Below, piece after piece: positions 40,763 through 49,621 of a DNA stretch of 64,000 nucleotides (positions are counted from its first letter, which is position 1; the number at the start of each line of letters is the position of its first letter). Both the position numbers and the translations under genes were made by a program. Origin of the DNA: Alteribacillus sp. YIM 98480 (GTDB taxonomy: Bacteria; Bacillota; Bacilli; Bacillales; Marinococcaceae); assembly GCF_009765375.1 (NCBI RefSeq), contig NZ_VTOK01000013.1, positions 1 to 64,000 of the forward strand, given 5' to 3'. The notes below the pieces were generated by a model. It saw only the letters and a program-made list of their open reading frames with translations. It was not told the DNA's origin and did not search any database.

Positions 40763-40843
40763 ATGAAATTCTATACTATTAAACTGCCTAAGTTCCTGGG
40801 AGGATTTGTACGCGCCGTTATCGGTACTATAAAAAAAGAGTAG
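40763..40843 (+). CDS. spoVM: Stage V sporulation protein M (SpoVM)
   Basis: A 26-residue amphipathic peptide that marks the convex forespore membrane and recruits SpoIVA for coat assembly. The first 14 residues, MKFYTIKLPKFLGG, are identical to the B. subtilis protein as I recall it, including the helix-breaking P9; the tail is IKKE. GAGGAG precedes the ATG. It is the usual neighbour of rpmB. Confidence 0.97.
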   Translation: MKFYTIKLPKFLGGFVRAVIGTIKKE

Positions 40844-40899
40844 TTGTTTATAATAATGTTATGTAAACTAAAAACGAATAGTTTATCCATTGAACAATG

Positions 40900-40951
40900 A
40901 ATAACCCCGGCACCATTCCACAGATAATAGGGATAGTCCGGGGTTATTTTT
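40900..40951. terminator. Bidirectional terminator between spoVM and rpmB
   Basis: AATAACCCCGG (40900-40910) pairs with CCGGGGTTATT (40938-40948), followed by TTTTTG on + and by an AT-rich tract on -, serving both convergent genes. Confidence 0.85.
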
Positions 40952-40980
40952 GCATCTTATTTTCATTTACACGTATTGTA

Positions 40981-41169
40981 TTACACGCGCTGAACTTTGC
41001 CTGATTTGAGAGCGCGGGCAGAAACATAAACACGTTTTGGTTTTCCATCAACCATGATGCGAACTTTTTGAACATTAGATCCCCAGCGGCGTTTTGTAGC
41101 ATTGTTTGCGTGAGAACGGTTGTGACCGGATTTCGGTCCCTTGCCTGTCACGTAGCATTTACGTGCCAT
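40981..41169 (-). CDS. rpmB: Ribosomal protein bL28
   Basis: A 62-residue large-subunit protein beginning [16 protein letters not shown]. It is on the - strand, the usual orientation at this locus. AAGGAGGTG lies before the ATG at 41169; the longer frame from 41208 would include the Shine-Dalgarno. The first cysteine is kept but the C-x2-C pairs of zinc-binding L28 forms are not. Confidence 0.96.
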   Translation of the reverse strand: MARKCYVTGKGPKSGHNRSHANNATKRRWGSNVQKVRIMVDGKPKRVYVSARALKSGKVQRV

Positions 41170-41221
41170 GACATGCACCTCCTTATACATTCCATCTTTC
41201 AGTATCAAAGCATACTTTCAT

Positions 41222-41250
41222 ATTTTAGCATAGCACCAACACCATTGCAA
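41222..41250 (-). promoter_or_regulatory. Sigma-A promoter of rpmB
   Basis: On the - strand, TTGCAA and TAAAAT are separated by exactly 17 bases, about 50 bases upstream of the rpmB start codon. Confidence 0.7.
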
Positions 41251-41300
41251 TCATAGGTTTTTTCCAAAAGGATTTATTTTAACATCTATATTTTTTCAAC

Positions 41301-41416
41301 ATATCGATTGTAGCGGAAAGCGTCCGCCTGCAGCGAAAATGTGAACGATAACGAGGAAGTTTTATATCATGCTCGTTTATAATGATATAGAAATAAATGA
41401 TGAAATTCATTCACTT
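41301..41416 (+). repeat. R2 repeat, short copy
   Basis: Starts ATATCGATTGTAGCGGAA and ends GATGAAATTCATTCACTT; the same two ends bracket the long copy at 50893-51155. This copy is 116 bp and lacks most of the interior. GTAGCGGAAGGCGG-type repeats are familiar from many Bacillaceae genomes. Confidence 0.75.
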
Positions 41417-41436
41417 ATAAACATATAAACATTTTG

Positions 41437-41552
41437 CGTCGAGCTTTTCTAGCTTCAATGCCAGAAGTTTGGATGTAAATGGTTGCTGCAGGTGCTGTGT
41501 CCTGCACTTTAGCTAAACTTCCTTATTACTTGGCGCTTACGCTTTTCTTACG
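41437..41552 (+). repeat. R1b palindromic repeat, near-complete copy
   Basis: Contains nested inverted repeats, GAAGTTT/AAACTTC outside and TGCAGG/CCTGCA inside, and ends GGCGCTTACGCTTTTCTTA. The right 65 bp match the element at 1-67. It ends about 20 bases before TATAGT (41574-41579), a possible -10 for yloU. Confidence 0.65.
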
Positions 41553-41626
41553 ACCTTTCAAAAAAAGGAAGAGTATAGTAAAATAATCTTAGCCAATTGA
41601 AGGAAACGGTAAAGGGAGGCTTAATC

Positions 41627-41989
41627 ATGACGATTGAAATGAATTCACAACTAGGTTCGATAGATGTTTCAAGAGAAGTTGTAGCTACTATTGCCGGAGG
41701 CGCAGCCGTTGATTGTTATGGAATTGTCGGTATGGCATCCCAAAAACAAATCAAAGACGGTTTATCTGAAATGCTCGGCCGGGATAACTTTTCTCGCGGT
41801 GTAGTCATTCGTGAACTTGATGAAGGAATTCATATAGATATGTATATTATCGTAAGCTATGGTACTAAAATTTCTGAAGTCGCTTATAATGTTCAAAGTA
41901 AAGTAAAATACCAGCTCCAGCAAATGCTCGGTTTAACCGTTGATTCTGTGAACGTATATGTACAAGGTGTACGGGTCACACAGTCATAG
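41627..41989 (+). CDS. yloU: Asp23/Gls24 family protein YloU
   Basis: A 120-residue Asp23-family protein, associated with envelope stress and located before fakA throughout the Firmicutes. It carries AGGAAVDCYGIVGMAS and VSYGTKISEVAYNVQSKVKY, close to B. subtilis YloU. The ATG at 41627 is favoured by GGGAGG upstream and by homologues; a TTG-type start at 41597 is not. Confidence 0.93.
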   Translation: MTIEMNSQLGSIDVSREVVATIAGGAAVDCYGIVGMASQKQIKDGLSEMLGRDNFSRGVVIRELDEGIHIDMYIIVSYGTKISEVAYNVQSKVKYQLQQMLGLTVDSVNVYVQGVRVTQS

Positions 41990-42015
41990 GCAGAGGAAGT
42001 TAGGAGGAAATTCCA

Positions 42016-43725
42016 GTGAATGAAGTAATTGAAGGCAGACAGCTCGCTTCCATGTTTGAAGAAGGAGCAGCTGTTCTTAAGAAAAACGTTAAAAAAGTAG
42101 ATGCACTAAATGTTTTTCCTGTGCCGGATGGGGATACAGGTACAAACATGAATTTAACGATTCAATCAGGAATAAAAGAAGTGAAAACGAATGCAAGCAA
42201 TCATGCTGGGGAAGTAGCAAAATCTTTTTCTAAAGGGCTTTTAATGGGGGCAAGAGGGAATTCGGGAGTCATACTCTCACAGCTTTTCCGCGGATTTTCC
42301 AAAGCAGTGGAAAAAAACGCAGAACTAACAACAAAGGATCTCGAACGAGCTTTAGAAGAAGGGGTGGCGACTGCTTACAAAGCAGTCATGAAACCTGTAG
42401 AAGGAACAATATTGACCGTTGCTAAAGATGCATCTGCTTCAAAGGAAACAACATTAAATGTAACGCCAATAGACTGGATGAAATCTGTCGTAGAAAAAGC
42501 GAGCAATTCCTTAAAAGAAACGCCTGAGCTTTTACCTGTATTAAAGGAAGTTGGCGTAGTAGATTCCGGCGGACAAGGTTTAGTATATATTTATGAAGGC
42601 ATGCTCCACGCGCTGGAAGGAAAAACATCAAAAGACAATGCAGAGTCTGCTGCTCCTTCTTTAGATGAACTTGTTAAAGTCGAGCATCACCAAAATGCTC
42701 AATCCCATTTGGCAACAGAAGAAATAGAGTTTGGTTATTGCACAGAAGTGATGGTGAAGTTTGAAGAGGACAAGCTGCTTGAAAACCGTTTTGACGAAAA
42801 CGCTTTCAGAAATGAGCTGGCTCGGTTAGGCGATTCTTTACTTGTCGTTAGCGATGAAGATTTAGTAAAAATACATATTCATGCAGAATACCCAGGAGAT
42901 ATTTTATCAAAAGCCCAACATTACGGCAGTCTTGTACACGTAAAAATTGAAAATATGAGAGAACAGCATCAGGCCCTCACAAGTAATACAACAGACAAAG
43001 AACAAGAAGTAAAAAAAGACGCTGGTCAAATCAGTACGGAAGAAGCGAAAAAAGGTGAGCCGGTTTCAGCTCCTTATGGATTTGTCACGGTCTCGATGGG
43101 AGATGGTATTGAAGCTTTATTCAGAGGTCTGGGTGCTAATGAGATAATTGCAGGCGGTCAAACGATGAATCCAAGTACGGAAGATATTGTTACAGCAATA
43201 AGAAAGGTTAACGCAGAACACATTTTTGTCTTGCCAAATAACGGGAACATCGTATTGGCTGCTGAGCAGGCAGCAGAAGTTGTTGGTTCCCATGTTGAAG
43301 TGATTCCGACTAAATCGGTACCTCAAGGTCTAAGCGCCCTGATTGCTTTTAATGAAGAAGCAGACGCTTCAGAAAACAAACAAGCCATGGAATCTGCCAG
43401 AAAAGAAGTGAAAACCGGACAAGTTACATATGCTGTCAGAGACACAGTTATTGATGGTTTGGAGATTAAAAAAGGAGATTACATGGCTATTGCCGAAAAA
43501 GAGATAATAGCCTCAGGGTCTGATGTCGAAAAAGTTACCAAAAACCTTCTTGAGAATATGATTGAGGAAGAATCAGAAATTGTGACATTAATTCGAGGAG
43601 AAGACGGCGATGAAAAATTGGAAGAAAAAATTACCGCTTTTATTGAAAAAGCATATACAGATGTAGAAGTCGAAATTCATGAAGGCGGTCAGCCCTTATA
43701 TTCCTATATTATCTCTGTAGAATAA
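42016..43725 (+). CDS. fakA: Fatty acid kinase FakA (DAK2 domain, YloV)
   Basis: A 569-residue kinase phosphorylating exogenous fatty acids held by a FakB protein. The N-terminal Dak2 ATP-binding domain has FPVPDGDTGTNMN and LMGARGNSGVILSQ; a middle and a C-terminal DegV-like domain follow. The start is GTG at 42016, preceded by TTAGGAGG. The next gene encodes a DegV-family protein, the expected fatty-acid carrier. Confidence 0.93.
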   Translation: MNEVIEGRQLASMFEEGAAVLKKNVKKVDALNVFPVPDGDTGTNMNLTIQSGIKEVKTNASNHAGEVAKSFSKGLLMGARGNSGVILSQLFRGFSKAVEKNAELTTKDLERALEEGVATAYKAVMKPVEGTILTVAKDASASKETTLNVTPIDWMKSVVEKASNSLKETPELLPVLKEVGVVDSGGQGLVYIYEGMLHALEGKTSKDNAESAAPSLDELVKVEHHQNAQSHLATEEIEFGYCTEVMVKFEEDKLLENRFDENAFRNELARLGDSLLVVSDEDLVKIHIHAEYPGDILSKAQHYGSLVHVKIENMREQHQALTSNTTDKEQEVKKDAGQISTEEAKKGEPVSAPYGFVTVSMGDGIEALFRGLGANEIIAGGQTMNPSTEDIVTAIRKVNAEHIFVLPNNGNIVLAAEQAAEVVGSHVEVIPTKSVPQGLSALIAFNEEADASENKQAMESARKEVKTGQVTYAVRDTVIDGLEIKKGDYMAIAEKEIIASGSDVEKVTKNLLENMIEEESEIVTLIRGEDGDEKLEEKITAFIEKAYTDVEVEIHEGGQPLYSYIISVE

Positions 43726-43794
43726 TAAAAAGGTGGTTTTTGTACGGAAGGAGCAGAATTGCACAGTTGTTTGTGCACCAAGGAAGGGGAATTC

Positions 43795-44661
43795 ATGGTG
43801 GCACGCGTGAAAATTGTAACAGATAGTACGGCTGACATTCCGTTAGATTTAGTAAAAAAATATAACATTTCAGTGATTCCTTTAAAAGTCGTGATCGGAA
43901 ATGAGACATTTCAGGACGGGGTGAATTTAACACCTGAGTCTTTTTATCAAAAACTAGAGGAAATGGACGATTTGCCGTCAACATCTCAACCTACCCCGTA
44001 TGAATTTGAAACAGTTTACCGTCGTATTGCTGAAAATGACAATACAAATGACACAACGATTCTCTCTATTCATCTATCGTCTCAATTGAGTGGTACGATT
44101 CAATCAGCTACACTTGCTGCAGACGAAGTGGAAGACGCTGTAAAGGTTGAAGTTATAGACTCTAAGCGTGCTTCTTATGCCATTGGAATTATAGTCGTCG
44201 AAATTGCGAAAATGGCCCAAAATGGTGCAGGCTTGTCAGAATGTAAGGCAAAACTTGAATTATTACTAAAGCATACAAACGTTTACTTTTTGGTCGATAC
44301 ACTCGAATATTTACAAAAAAACGGCCGCATTGGAAAAGCTTCAGCTTTAATCGGTTCCTTGTTGAAAATGAAGCCGGTGTTAAGTTTAACAGAAGACGGG
44401 CAGGTATACCCCTACCACAAAGCAAGAGGAAGAAAAAAGGCATTGGCAGTCATTCGGGAAGCGGTGAAAAATCAGTACGGAGATCAGCCGGTCCATGTCG
44501 GGGTTTCTCATGCAGAAGCAGAGGAAAGTGGAGAGCAGCTGCTTCGAAATGTGGCAGACGGATTGAATACACAATCAATGACGACTACAAAAATCGGAGC
44601 TGTCATTGGAGCGCACACTGGACGTGGAACGGTTGCAATTTCAGTAACTCCGGCTGAATGA
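43795..44661 (+). CDS. DegV-family fatty acid-binding protein (FakB-like)
   Basis: A 288-residue DegV/EDD-fold protein. It begins VKIVTDSTADIP, and has SQPTPYEF, SIHLSSQLSGTIQSA and GRIGKASALIGSLLKMKP, the blocks that hold the fatty acyl chain and carboxylate. Adjacent to fakA it is likely its FakB partner. The ATG at 43795 follows AAGGAAGGGG; an in-frame TTG at 43759 is less likely. In B. subtilis this position has sdaAB-sdaAA instead. Confidence 0.9.
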   Translation: MVARVKIVTDSTADIPLDLVKKYNISVIPLKVVIGNETFQDGVNLTPESFYQKLEEMDDLPSTSQPTPYEFETVYRRIAENDNTNDTTILSIHLSSQLSGTIQSATLAADEVEDAVKVEVIDSKRASYAIGIIVVEIAKMAQNGAGLSECKAKLELLLKHTNVYFLVDTLEYLQKNGRIGKASALIGSLLKMKPVLSLTEDGQVYPYHKARGRKKALAVIREAVKNQYGDQPVHVGVSHAEAEESGEQLLRNVADGLNTQSMTTTKIGAVIGAHTGRGTVAISVTPAE

Positions 44662-44666
44662 TAAGG

Positions 44667-44710
44667 GGACTGTCCTGGATATATGCTTAAACCAGGTCAG
44701 TCCTTATTTA
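44667..44710 (+). terminator. Terminator after the degV-family gene
   Basis: GGACTGTCCTGG (44667-44678) pairs with CCAGGTCAGTCC (44692-44703) with one mismatch, then TTATTT. It separates the fakA operon from the recG unit. Confidence 0.8.
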
Positions 44711-44757
44711 CGTGTTTATACTTCTCAATATTATCTGTCAGCAGGAGGTTTTTTAAA

Positions 44758-44853
44758 ATGATAGACACGAATGTTTGTGGTTGGAAATTAGGCAAAAAAG
44801 CAGCGACAGGATGGGAAACGAATACAGCTGGTGTTTCCTTCGATAGAAGATGA
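44758..44853 (+). CDS. Small ORF (31 codons) translationally coupled to recG
   Basis: A 31-residue ORF starting MIDTNVCGWKLGKKAATGWE and ending SFDRR. GCAGGAGG lies upstream with 8-10 bases spacing, better than anything in front of recG itself. Its TGA overlaps the recG ATG (ATGA at 44850-44853). I do not recognise the peptide. It may be a real microprotein or a leader whose translation drives recG expression. It follows a terminator, so it probably begins the recG transcript. Confidence 0.55.
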   Translation: MIDTNVCGWKLGKKAATGWETNTAGVSFDRR

Positions 44854-46892
44854 ACCGCACCTTAAGTCAGCCGGTTTCCATATTAAAAGGAATTGGTGAG
44901 GAAAAAGAAAAAGAACTTAACCAGATTGGTTTATTTACGATTGCAGATCTTTTGCAGCATTTTCCTTATCGCTATGAAAATCATGAAGTTCTCCCAATAG
45001 AAGAGCTGCGGCATGATGATCGAGTAACTGTTTCAGGAACGATTCAAACGGAGCCTGCTATTCGATTTTACGGGAAAAAGAAATCAAGAATGACAGTTCG
45101 TTTAATGGTTGAAAACATACTCCTTACGGCTGTGTTCTTTAATCGAGCCTTTTTAAAAAATAAACTAAAAAGAGGTGAAACGGTAACGCTTACAGGCAAA
45201 TGGGATAAATATAAGCTGTCCATTACTGTACAGGATTTTAAAAAGGGAAGCCCGGATCCGACAAAGCAGCTAGAACCGGTATACTCGACTGGAGGTAATG
45301 TAACAGTAAAGCAGCTGCGCCGTTATATTCATTCTGCTCTTACAGAATACAGCACATACATCGAGGAAAATTTGCCGTCATCGTTTTTAGTCTCTTATAA
45401 ACTTCCTTCGCGAAAACAATCATACACAGCAATTCACCGTCCAGAAAATAAAGAAAAATTAAAGCATGCTAGACGCCGCTTGGTATATGAAGAACTTTTA
45501 TTTTTTCAATTAAAAATGCAGGCCTTTAAACGCCAAGAACGTCTCTCAGTACATGGCAGAGTTCATTCCTTTGATAAAGAAAAAATAACAACATTTATAA
45601 ACAAGCTGCCGTTTTCTTTAACAAACGCTCAAATGCGTGTCATAGAAGAAATAACCAAAGATTTAAAAGATCCATTAAAAATGAATCGGCTTTTACAAGG
45701 GGATGTAGGATCGGGAAAAACGGTCGTAGCCGCTATAGCTATGTATGCTGTCTACTTATCAGGATCTCAATCTGCATTAATGGTTCCTACAGAAATTTTA
45801 GCGGAACAACATTACCAAGGGCTGACAGAATTATTTTCGAACACAAACGTGAAGATTTCTCTGTTAACTGGTTCGACAAAAGGTAAAAGAAGAAGGGAAG
45901 TGAATGCTTCCGTAGAAAATGGGGAAACACATGTTGTCATAGGGACGCATGCGCTTATTCAAGAGGATGTAGCTTTTTTAAATCTCGGACTGGTCATTAC
46001 CGATGAACAGCACCGATTTGGTGTTGAACAAAGACGAGTCCTTCGCGATAAAGGCTATGAACCAGACGTGCTGTTTATGACGGCAACCCCTATCCCTCGT
46101 ACGCTTGCAATTACTGTGTTTGGAGATATGGATGTTTCTATCATCGATGAACTGCCGGCTGGACGAAAAACAATAGAAACATATTGGGTTAAACCTCCTA
46201 TGCTAGATAGAGTGCTGCGGTTTATACAAAAAGAAGTGAACAAGGGACGACAGGCGTATGTCATTTGTCCGCTTATTGAAGAGTCTGATAAACTCGATGT
46301 TCAAAATGCCATTGATGTCCATGCTCAGCTGCAGCAATTTTTCTCCTGTGAAGTAGGTTTAATTCACGGAAGACTGGCTGCTGAGGAAAAAGAACAAATA
46401 ATGGAGGCTTTTTCTACAAATGATATTCAGATTTTAGTTTCAACTACTGTAGTAGAAGTAGGTGTCAACGTTCCTAATGCGACAGTCATGGTCATTTATG
46501 ATGCCGATCGTTTTGGACTTTCGCAGCTGCACCAGTTAAGAGGGAGAGTTGGTCGAGGAGATCAACAATCTTACTGTATTTTGCTTGCTGATCCTAAAGG
46601 AGAAACAGGAAAAGAGCGGATGCAGATCATGCAGGAAACAGAGGATGGCTTTGTTTTGTCTGAAAAAGATCTAGAATTAAGAGGACCGGGGGATTTTTTT
46701 GGAAGTAAACAAAGTGGACTTCCTGACTTTAAAATTGCCGATCCTGTCCATGATTATAGAGCACTTGAAACAGCACGGCAGGATGCAGCCCAGTTAATAA
46801 AAAGCAAAGAATTTTGGACAGCTGCTGAGTATTCTTACTTAAGGCACTATTTAGATAAAAGCGGTGTGTTAAGCGGACAAAAAATAGATTAG
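44850..46892 (+). CDS. recG: ATP-dependent DNA helicase RecG
   Basis: A 680-residue branched-DNA helicase that regresses stalled forks. An N-terminal wedge/OB domain is followed by Walker A LQGDVGSGKTVVA near residue 284, the DEQH box in VITDEQHRFG, and the C-terminal QLRGRVGRG block. The start overlaps the stop of the 31-codon ORF and has no good ribosome-binding site of its own. Confidence 0.95.
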   Translation: MNRTLSQPVSILKGIGEEKEKELNQIGLFTIADLLQHFPYRYENHEVLPIEELRHDDRVTVSGTIQTEPAIRFYGKKKSRMTVRLMVENILLTAVFFNRAFLKNKLKRGETVTLTGKWDKYKLSITVQDFKKGSPDPTKQLEPVYSTGGNVTVKQLRRYIHSALTEYSTYIEENLPSSFLVSYKLPSRKQSYTAIHRPENKEKLKHARRRLVYEELLFFQLKMQAFKRQERLSVHGRVHSFDKEKITTFINKLPFSLTNAQMRVIEEITKDLKDPLKMNRLLQGDVGSGKTVVAAIAMYAVYLSGSQSALMVPTEILAEQHYQGLTELFSNTNVKISLLTGSTKGKRRREVNASVENGETHVVIGTHALIQEDVAFLNLGLVITDEQHRFGVEQRRVLRDKGYEPDVLFMTATPIPRTLAITVFGDMDVSIIDELPAGRKTIETYWVKPPMLDRVLRFIQKEVNKGRQAYVICPLIEESDKLDVQNAIDVHAQLQQFFSCEVGLIHGRLAAEEKEQIMEAFSTNDIQILVSTTVVEVGVNVPNATVMVIYDADRFGLSQLHQLRGRVGRGDQQSYCILLADPKGETGKERMQIMQETEDGFVLSEKDLELRGPGDFFGSKQSGLPDFKIADPVHDYRALETARQDAAQLIKSKEFWTAAEYSYLRHYLDKSGVLSGQKID

Positions 46893-46904
46893 GAAAGTGT
46901 ATGC

Positions 46905-46933
46905 TTGAAATTAAAAAAGCAGAATTATATACT
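46905..46933 (+). promoter_or_regulatory. Sigma-A promoter of the fapR operon
   Basis: TTGAAA (46905-46910) and TATACT (46928-46933) with 17 bases between. The predicted start of transcription falls inside the candidate FapR operator. Confidence 0.8.
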
Positions 46934-46935
46934 AC

Positions 46936-46955
46936 TTTTAGTACCTAGTCATAGA
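46936..46955. promoter_or_regulatory. Candidate FapR operator
   Basis: TTTTAGTACCTAGTCATAGA contains the FapR half-site TTAGTACCTA; the right half is imperfect. It lies just downstream of the fapR -10, the place expected for autorepression relieved by malonyl-CoA. Confidence 0.65.
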
Positions 46956-46974
46956 AGCGGATGGTGGCGGAGGC

Positions 46975-47529
46975 GTGAAAAGAAATAAAAAAGAAAGACA
47001 ACACTTTTTAAAAGAAAAAATCCAAGCTGATCCATTTATTACAGATGAAGCTTTGGCTGAAGCCTTTGATGTAAGTGTACAGACAATCCGCCTCGATCGG
47101 CTGGAGCTGTCTATACCAGAATTGCGTGAGCGGATTAAACACGTAGCGAGGGAACACCTAGATGAAGTAAAAGCTCTGCCATTAGAAGAAGTCATTGGGG
47201 AAATTGTTGATTTACGATTGGATGAAGAAGCTATTTCTATTTTAGATATCGGTGAAGAACATGTTTTTTCGCGTACTGGGATTGCTCGCGGTCATTATTT
47301 ATTTGCCCAGGCCAATTCTTTGGCAGTTGCCATTATTAATGATGAATTAGCCCTTACTACAAAAGCTTCCGTGCATTTCAGCAGACAGGTGAAATCCGGG
47401 GAAAGAGTCGTTGCTAAGGCTGTTGTGGCTGAAACAGGAAAAAGTAAAACGATTGTCGAGGTTACCAGCCGAGTAAACCGGGAGACTGTCTTTCACGGGG
47501 AATTTGTGATGTATCGATCTCATAGATAA
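46975..47529 (+). CDS. fapR: Transcriptional repressor of fatty acid and phospholipid synthesis FapR
   Basis: A 184-residue repressor that releases DNA on binding malonyl-CoA. The N-terminal winged helix includes [19 protein letters not shown], a linker helix follows, and the C-terminal hot-dog domain holds [19 protein letters not shown]. The start is GTG at 46975 with GGCGGAGG upstream. It heads the plsX-fabD-fabG-acpP cluster. Confidence 0.96.
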   Translation: MKRNKKERQHFLKEKIQADPFITDEALAEAFDVSVQTIRLDRLELSIPELRERIKHVAREHLDEVKALPLEEVIGEIVDLRLDEEAISILDIGEEHVFSRTGIARGHYLFAQANSLAVAIINDELALTTKASVHFSRQVKSGERVVAKAVVAETGKSKTIVEVTSRVNRETVFHGEFVMYRSHR

Positions 47530-47677
47530 AACATATTCATTTACAGCATTAACAAAACAAACAGTTTCAACGTACAGGAGTGATGAATGGAACTGTCACA
47601 GGTGCGGTGTTTTTAGGCAATTTCTTTTAATATAAAAAAAGCATGCCGAGTTTGTCTAAGAAAAGGAGAAGACGTTC

Positions 47678-48667
47678 ATGAAAATTGTCATCGACGCAAT
47701 GGGCGGAGATCATGCTCCTAAAGCTCATGTTGCGGGAGCAATGGCTGCGGTTCGTTCCTTTAAAGATGTTGAAATTTTATTAGTAGGCGATGAACCGCGA
47801 ATCCGCAAGCATTTAACCAAATCAAAAAATATTTCTGTGTTACATACCGACGAAAAAATAGAAGATGACGATACACCGACAAGAGCGGTTCGAAGAAAAC
47901 GTAACGCTTCGATGGTGCTTACAGTACGCGAAGTGAGAGAAGGACGTGCTGATGCTTGTATTTCATCAGGTAATACAGGAGCTCTCATGACAGCTGGTTT
48001 ATTGCATGTCGGCCGTATAACAGGCATTGAAAGGCCAGCCCTTGCTCCGATGCTTCCCACAGTAGATGGGGAAGGTTTTCTGCTTCTTGACGTTGGCGCA
48101 AACGTTGATGCAAAAGCTTCCCATTTACTCCAAAATGCATACATGGGATCTACGTACATGGAAATGGTAAAAAAAGTGAACCGTCCAAGAATCGGGCTTA
48201 TTAACGTAGGAACAGAAGATGGGAAAGGAAATGAACTTACTAAAGAAGCATTTGACCTGTTATCAGAAGCTCCGCTCCATTTTATAGGAAATGTAGAAGC
48301 TCGTGATCTTTTAAACGGAGTATGTGATGTGGCTGTGTGTGATGGATTTTCTGGTAATTTGGTCTTGAAGTCAATAGAAGGAACAGCGGGCACCTTATTT
48401 ACACTTTTAAAGCAGGAATTGACTTCTAGTTTCTCGAATAAACTGGCAGCAGGATTATTGCGATCTAGTTTTTCTAATATCAAAGAAAAAATGAGCTATT
48501 CTCATTACGGGGGAGCTGGATTATTCGGTTTAAAAGCTCCGGTTATTAAAGCGCACGGTTCTTCTGATCATACCGCTGTATATCATGCTATCCGCCAGGC
48601 TAGACAGATGGTAAATGAGAACGTAACAGATGTAATAAGCAAAGAAGCAAATAAACAGGAGGAATAA
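47678..48667 (+). CDS. plsX: Acyl-ACP:phosphate acyltransferase PlsX
   Basis: A 329-residue enzyme making acyl-phosphate, the first donor in phospholipid synthesis. It begins [18 protein letters not shown], and has SSGNTGALM and [19 protein letters not shown] lies upstream. A 148-bp gap separates it from fapR, with no evident terminator. Confidence 0.95.
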   Translation: MKIVIDAMGGDHAPKAHVAGAMAAVRSFKDVEILLVGDEPRIRKHLTKSKNISVLHTDEKIEDDDTPTRAVRRKRNASMVLTVREVREGRADACISSGNTGALMTAGLLHVGRITGIERPALAPMLPTVDGEGFLLLDVGANVDAKASHLLQNAYMGSTYMEMVKKVNRPRIGLINVGTEDGKGNELTKEAFDLLSEAPLHFIGNVEARDLLNGVCDVAVCDGFSGNLVLKSIEGTAGTLFTLLKQELTSSFSNKLAAGLLRSSFSNIKEKMSYSHYGGAGLFGLKAPVIKAHGSSDHTAVYHAIRQARQMVNENVTDVISKEANKQEE

Positions 48668-48670
48668 GAT

Positions 48671-49621
48671 ATGGCAAAAACAGCGTTTCTTTTTCCCGGA
48701 CAAGGATCGCAGCATGCCGGTATGGGAAAAGATATTTATGAGAACCATTCCGGAGCAAAAAGTAGAATAGAGTCAGCAGATGAAACGTTAGGTCATCCAT
48801 TGTCCGGATTAATGTTAAATGGACCAGAAGAAGAATTGAAACGGACAGAAAATGCTCAGCCAGCCTTGCTTACTGCCAGTACGGCTTTGTTTGAAATGCT
48901 AAAGGAGAGGGGGATAACTCCTGATTATACAGCAGGGCACAGTTTAGGCGAATATTCTGCTCTAGTTGCAGCAGGAGTGCTTCCTTTTTCTGATGCGGTT
49001 AAAATTGTAAGGCAGCGCGGTTTATTTATGGAAGAAGCAGTACCATCCGGTGTTGGAGCAATGTCAGCTGTCATGGGATTAGATAGAAGAGAGCTGCAGG
49101 TCGTGACAGAAAATGTGTCAGGAAGTGGTGACATTGTTCAGCTTGCGAATTTAAATGCCCCTGGGCAAATTGTCATTTCCGGGACAAAAGAAGCGGTAGA
49201 AAAAGCAGGAGAACTTGCCAAGGGAAAAGGGGCGAAACGGGTCATACCATTGCCGGTGAGCGGTCCTTTTCATTCCAAATTGATGCAGCCCGCTCAGGAT
49301 AAGCTAGAAAGTGTTCTTTCCCCGGTGGCATTTCAAGACGCTGAAGTACCAGTGGTTGCCAATGTAAATGCAAAAGAAGCCACAGAAGCTGGAGTACTCA
49401 AACGGCAGCTGGTTGAACAAGTTACTTCCCCTGTGTATTGGGAAGACACCATCCGACGTCTCCTTGAACTGAATGTTACGACATTTGTTGAAGTAGGACC
49501 TGGTAATGTTCTGAGCGGTCTTGTTCGACGGGTACAGCGCAGAGGAGTAAACGTTCACGCTGTTCAAGATATGGAATCGATGGAAAAAACAATAGAGAAA
49601 TTAAAAAAGGAGGAGTCGTAA
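48671..49621 (+). CDS. fabD: Malonyl-CoA:ACP transacylase
   Basis: A 316-residue enzyme loading malonyl onto acyl carrier protein. The nucleophile is S91 in AGHSLGEYSAL; the oxyanion loop FPGQGSQHAGMG is at residues 8-19 and the catalytic His is in VSGPFHSKLM. It begins 3 bases after plsX. Confidence 0.96.
   Translation: MAKTAFLFPGQGSQHAGMGKDIYENHSGAKSRIESADETLGHPLSGLMLNGPEEELKRTENAQPALLTASTALFEMLKERGITPDYTAGHSLGEYSALVAAGVLPFSDAVKIVRQRGLFMEEAVPSGVGAMSAVMGLDRRELQVVTENVSGSGDIVQLANLNAPGQIVISGTKEAVEKAGELAKGKGAKRVIPLPVSGPFHSKLMQPAQDKLESVLSPVAFQDAEVPVVANVNAKEATEAGVLKRQLVEQVTSPVYWEDTIRRLLELNVTTFVEVGPGNVLSGLVRRVQRRGVNVHAVQDMESMEKTIEKLKKEES

Noticed and set aside
47583-47630. 15-codon ORF (MNGTVTGAVFLGNFF) between fapR and plsX
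   Set aside because: The AGGAG is only two bases from the ATG and nothing else supports translation.
47725-48483. 252-codon open frame on the - strand
   Set aside because: It lies entirely antisense to plsX, whose sequence and motifs are intact; no family resemblance or ribosome-binding site.
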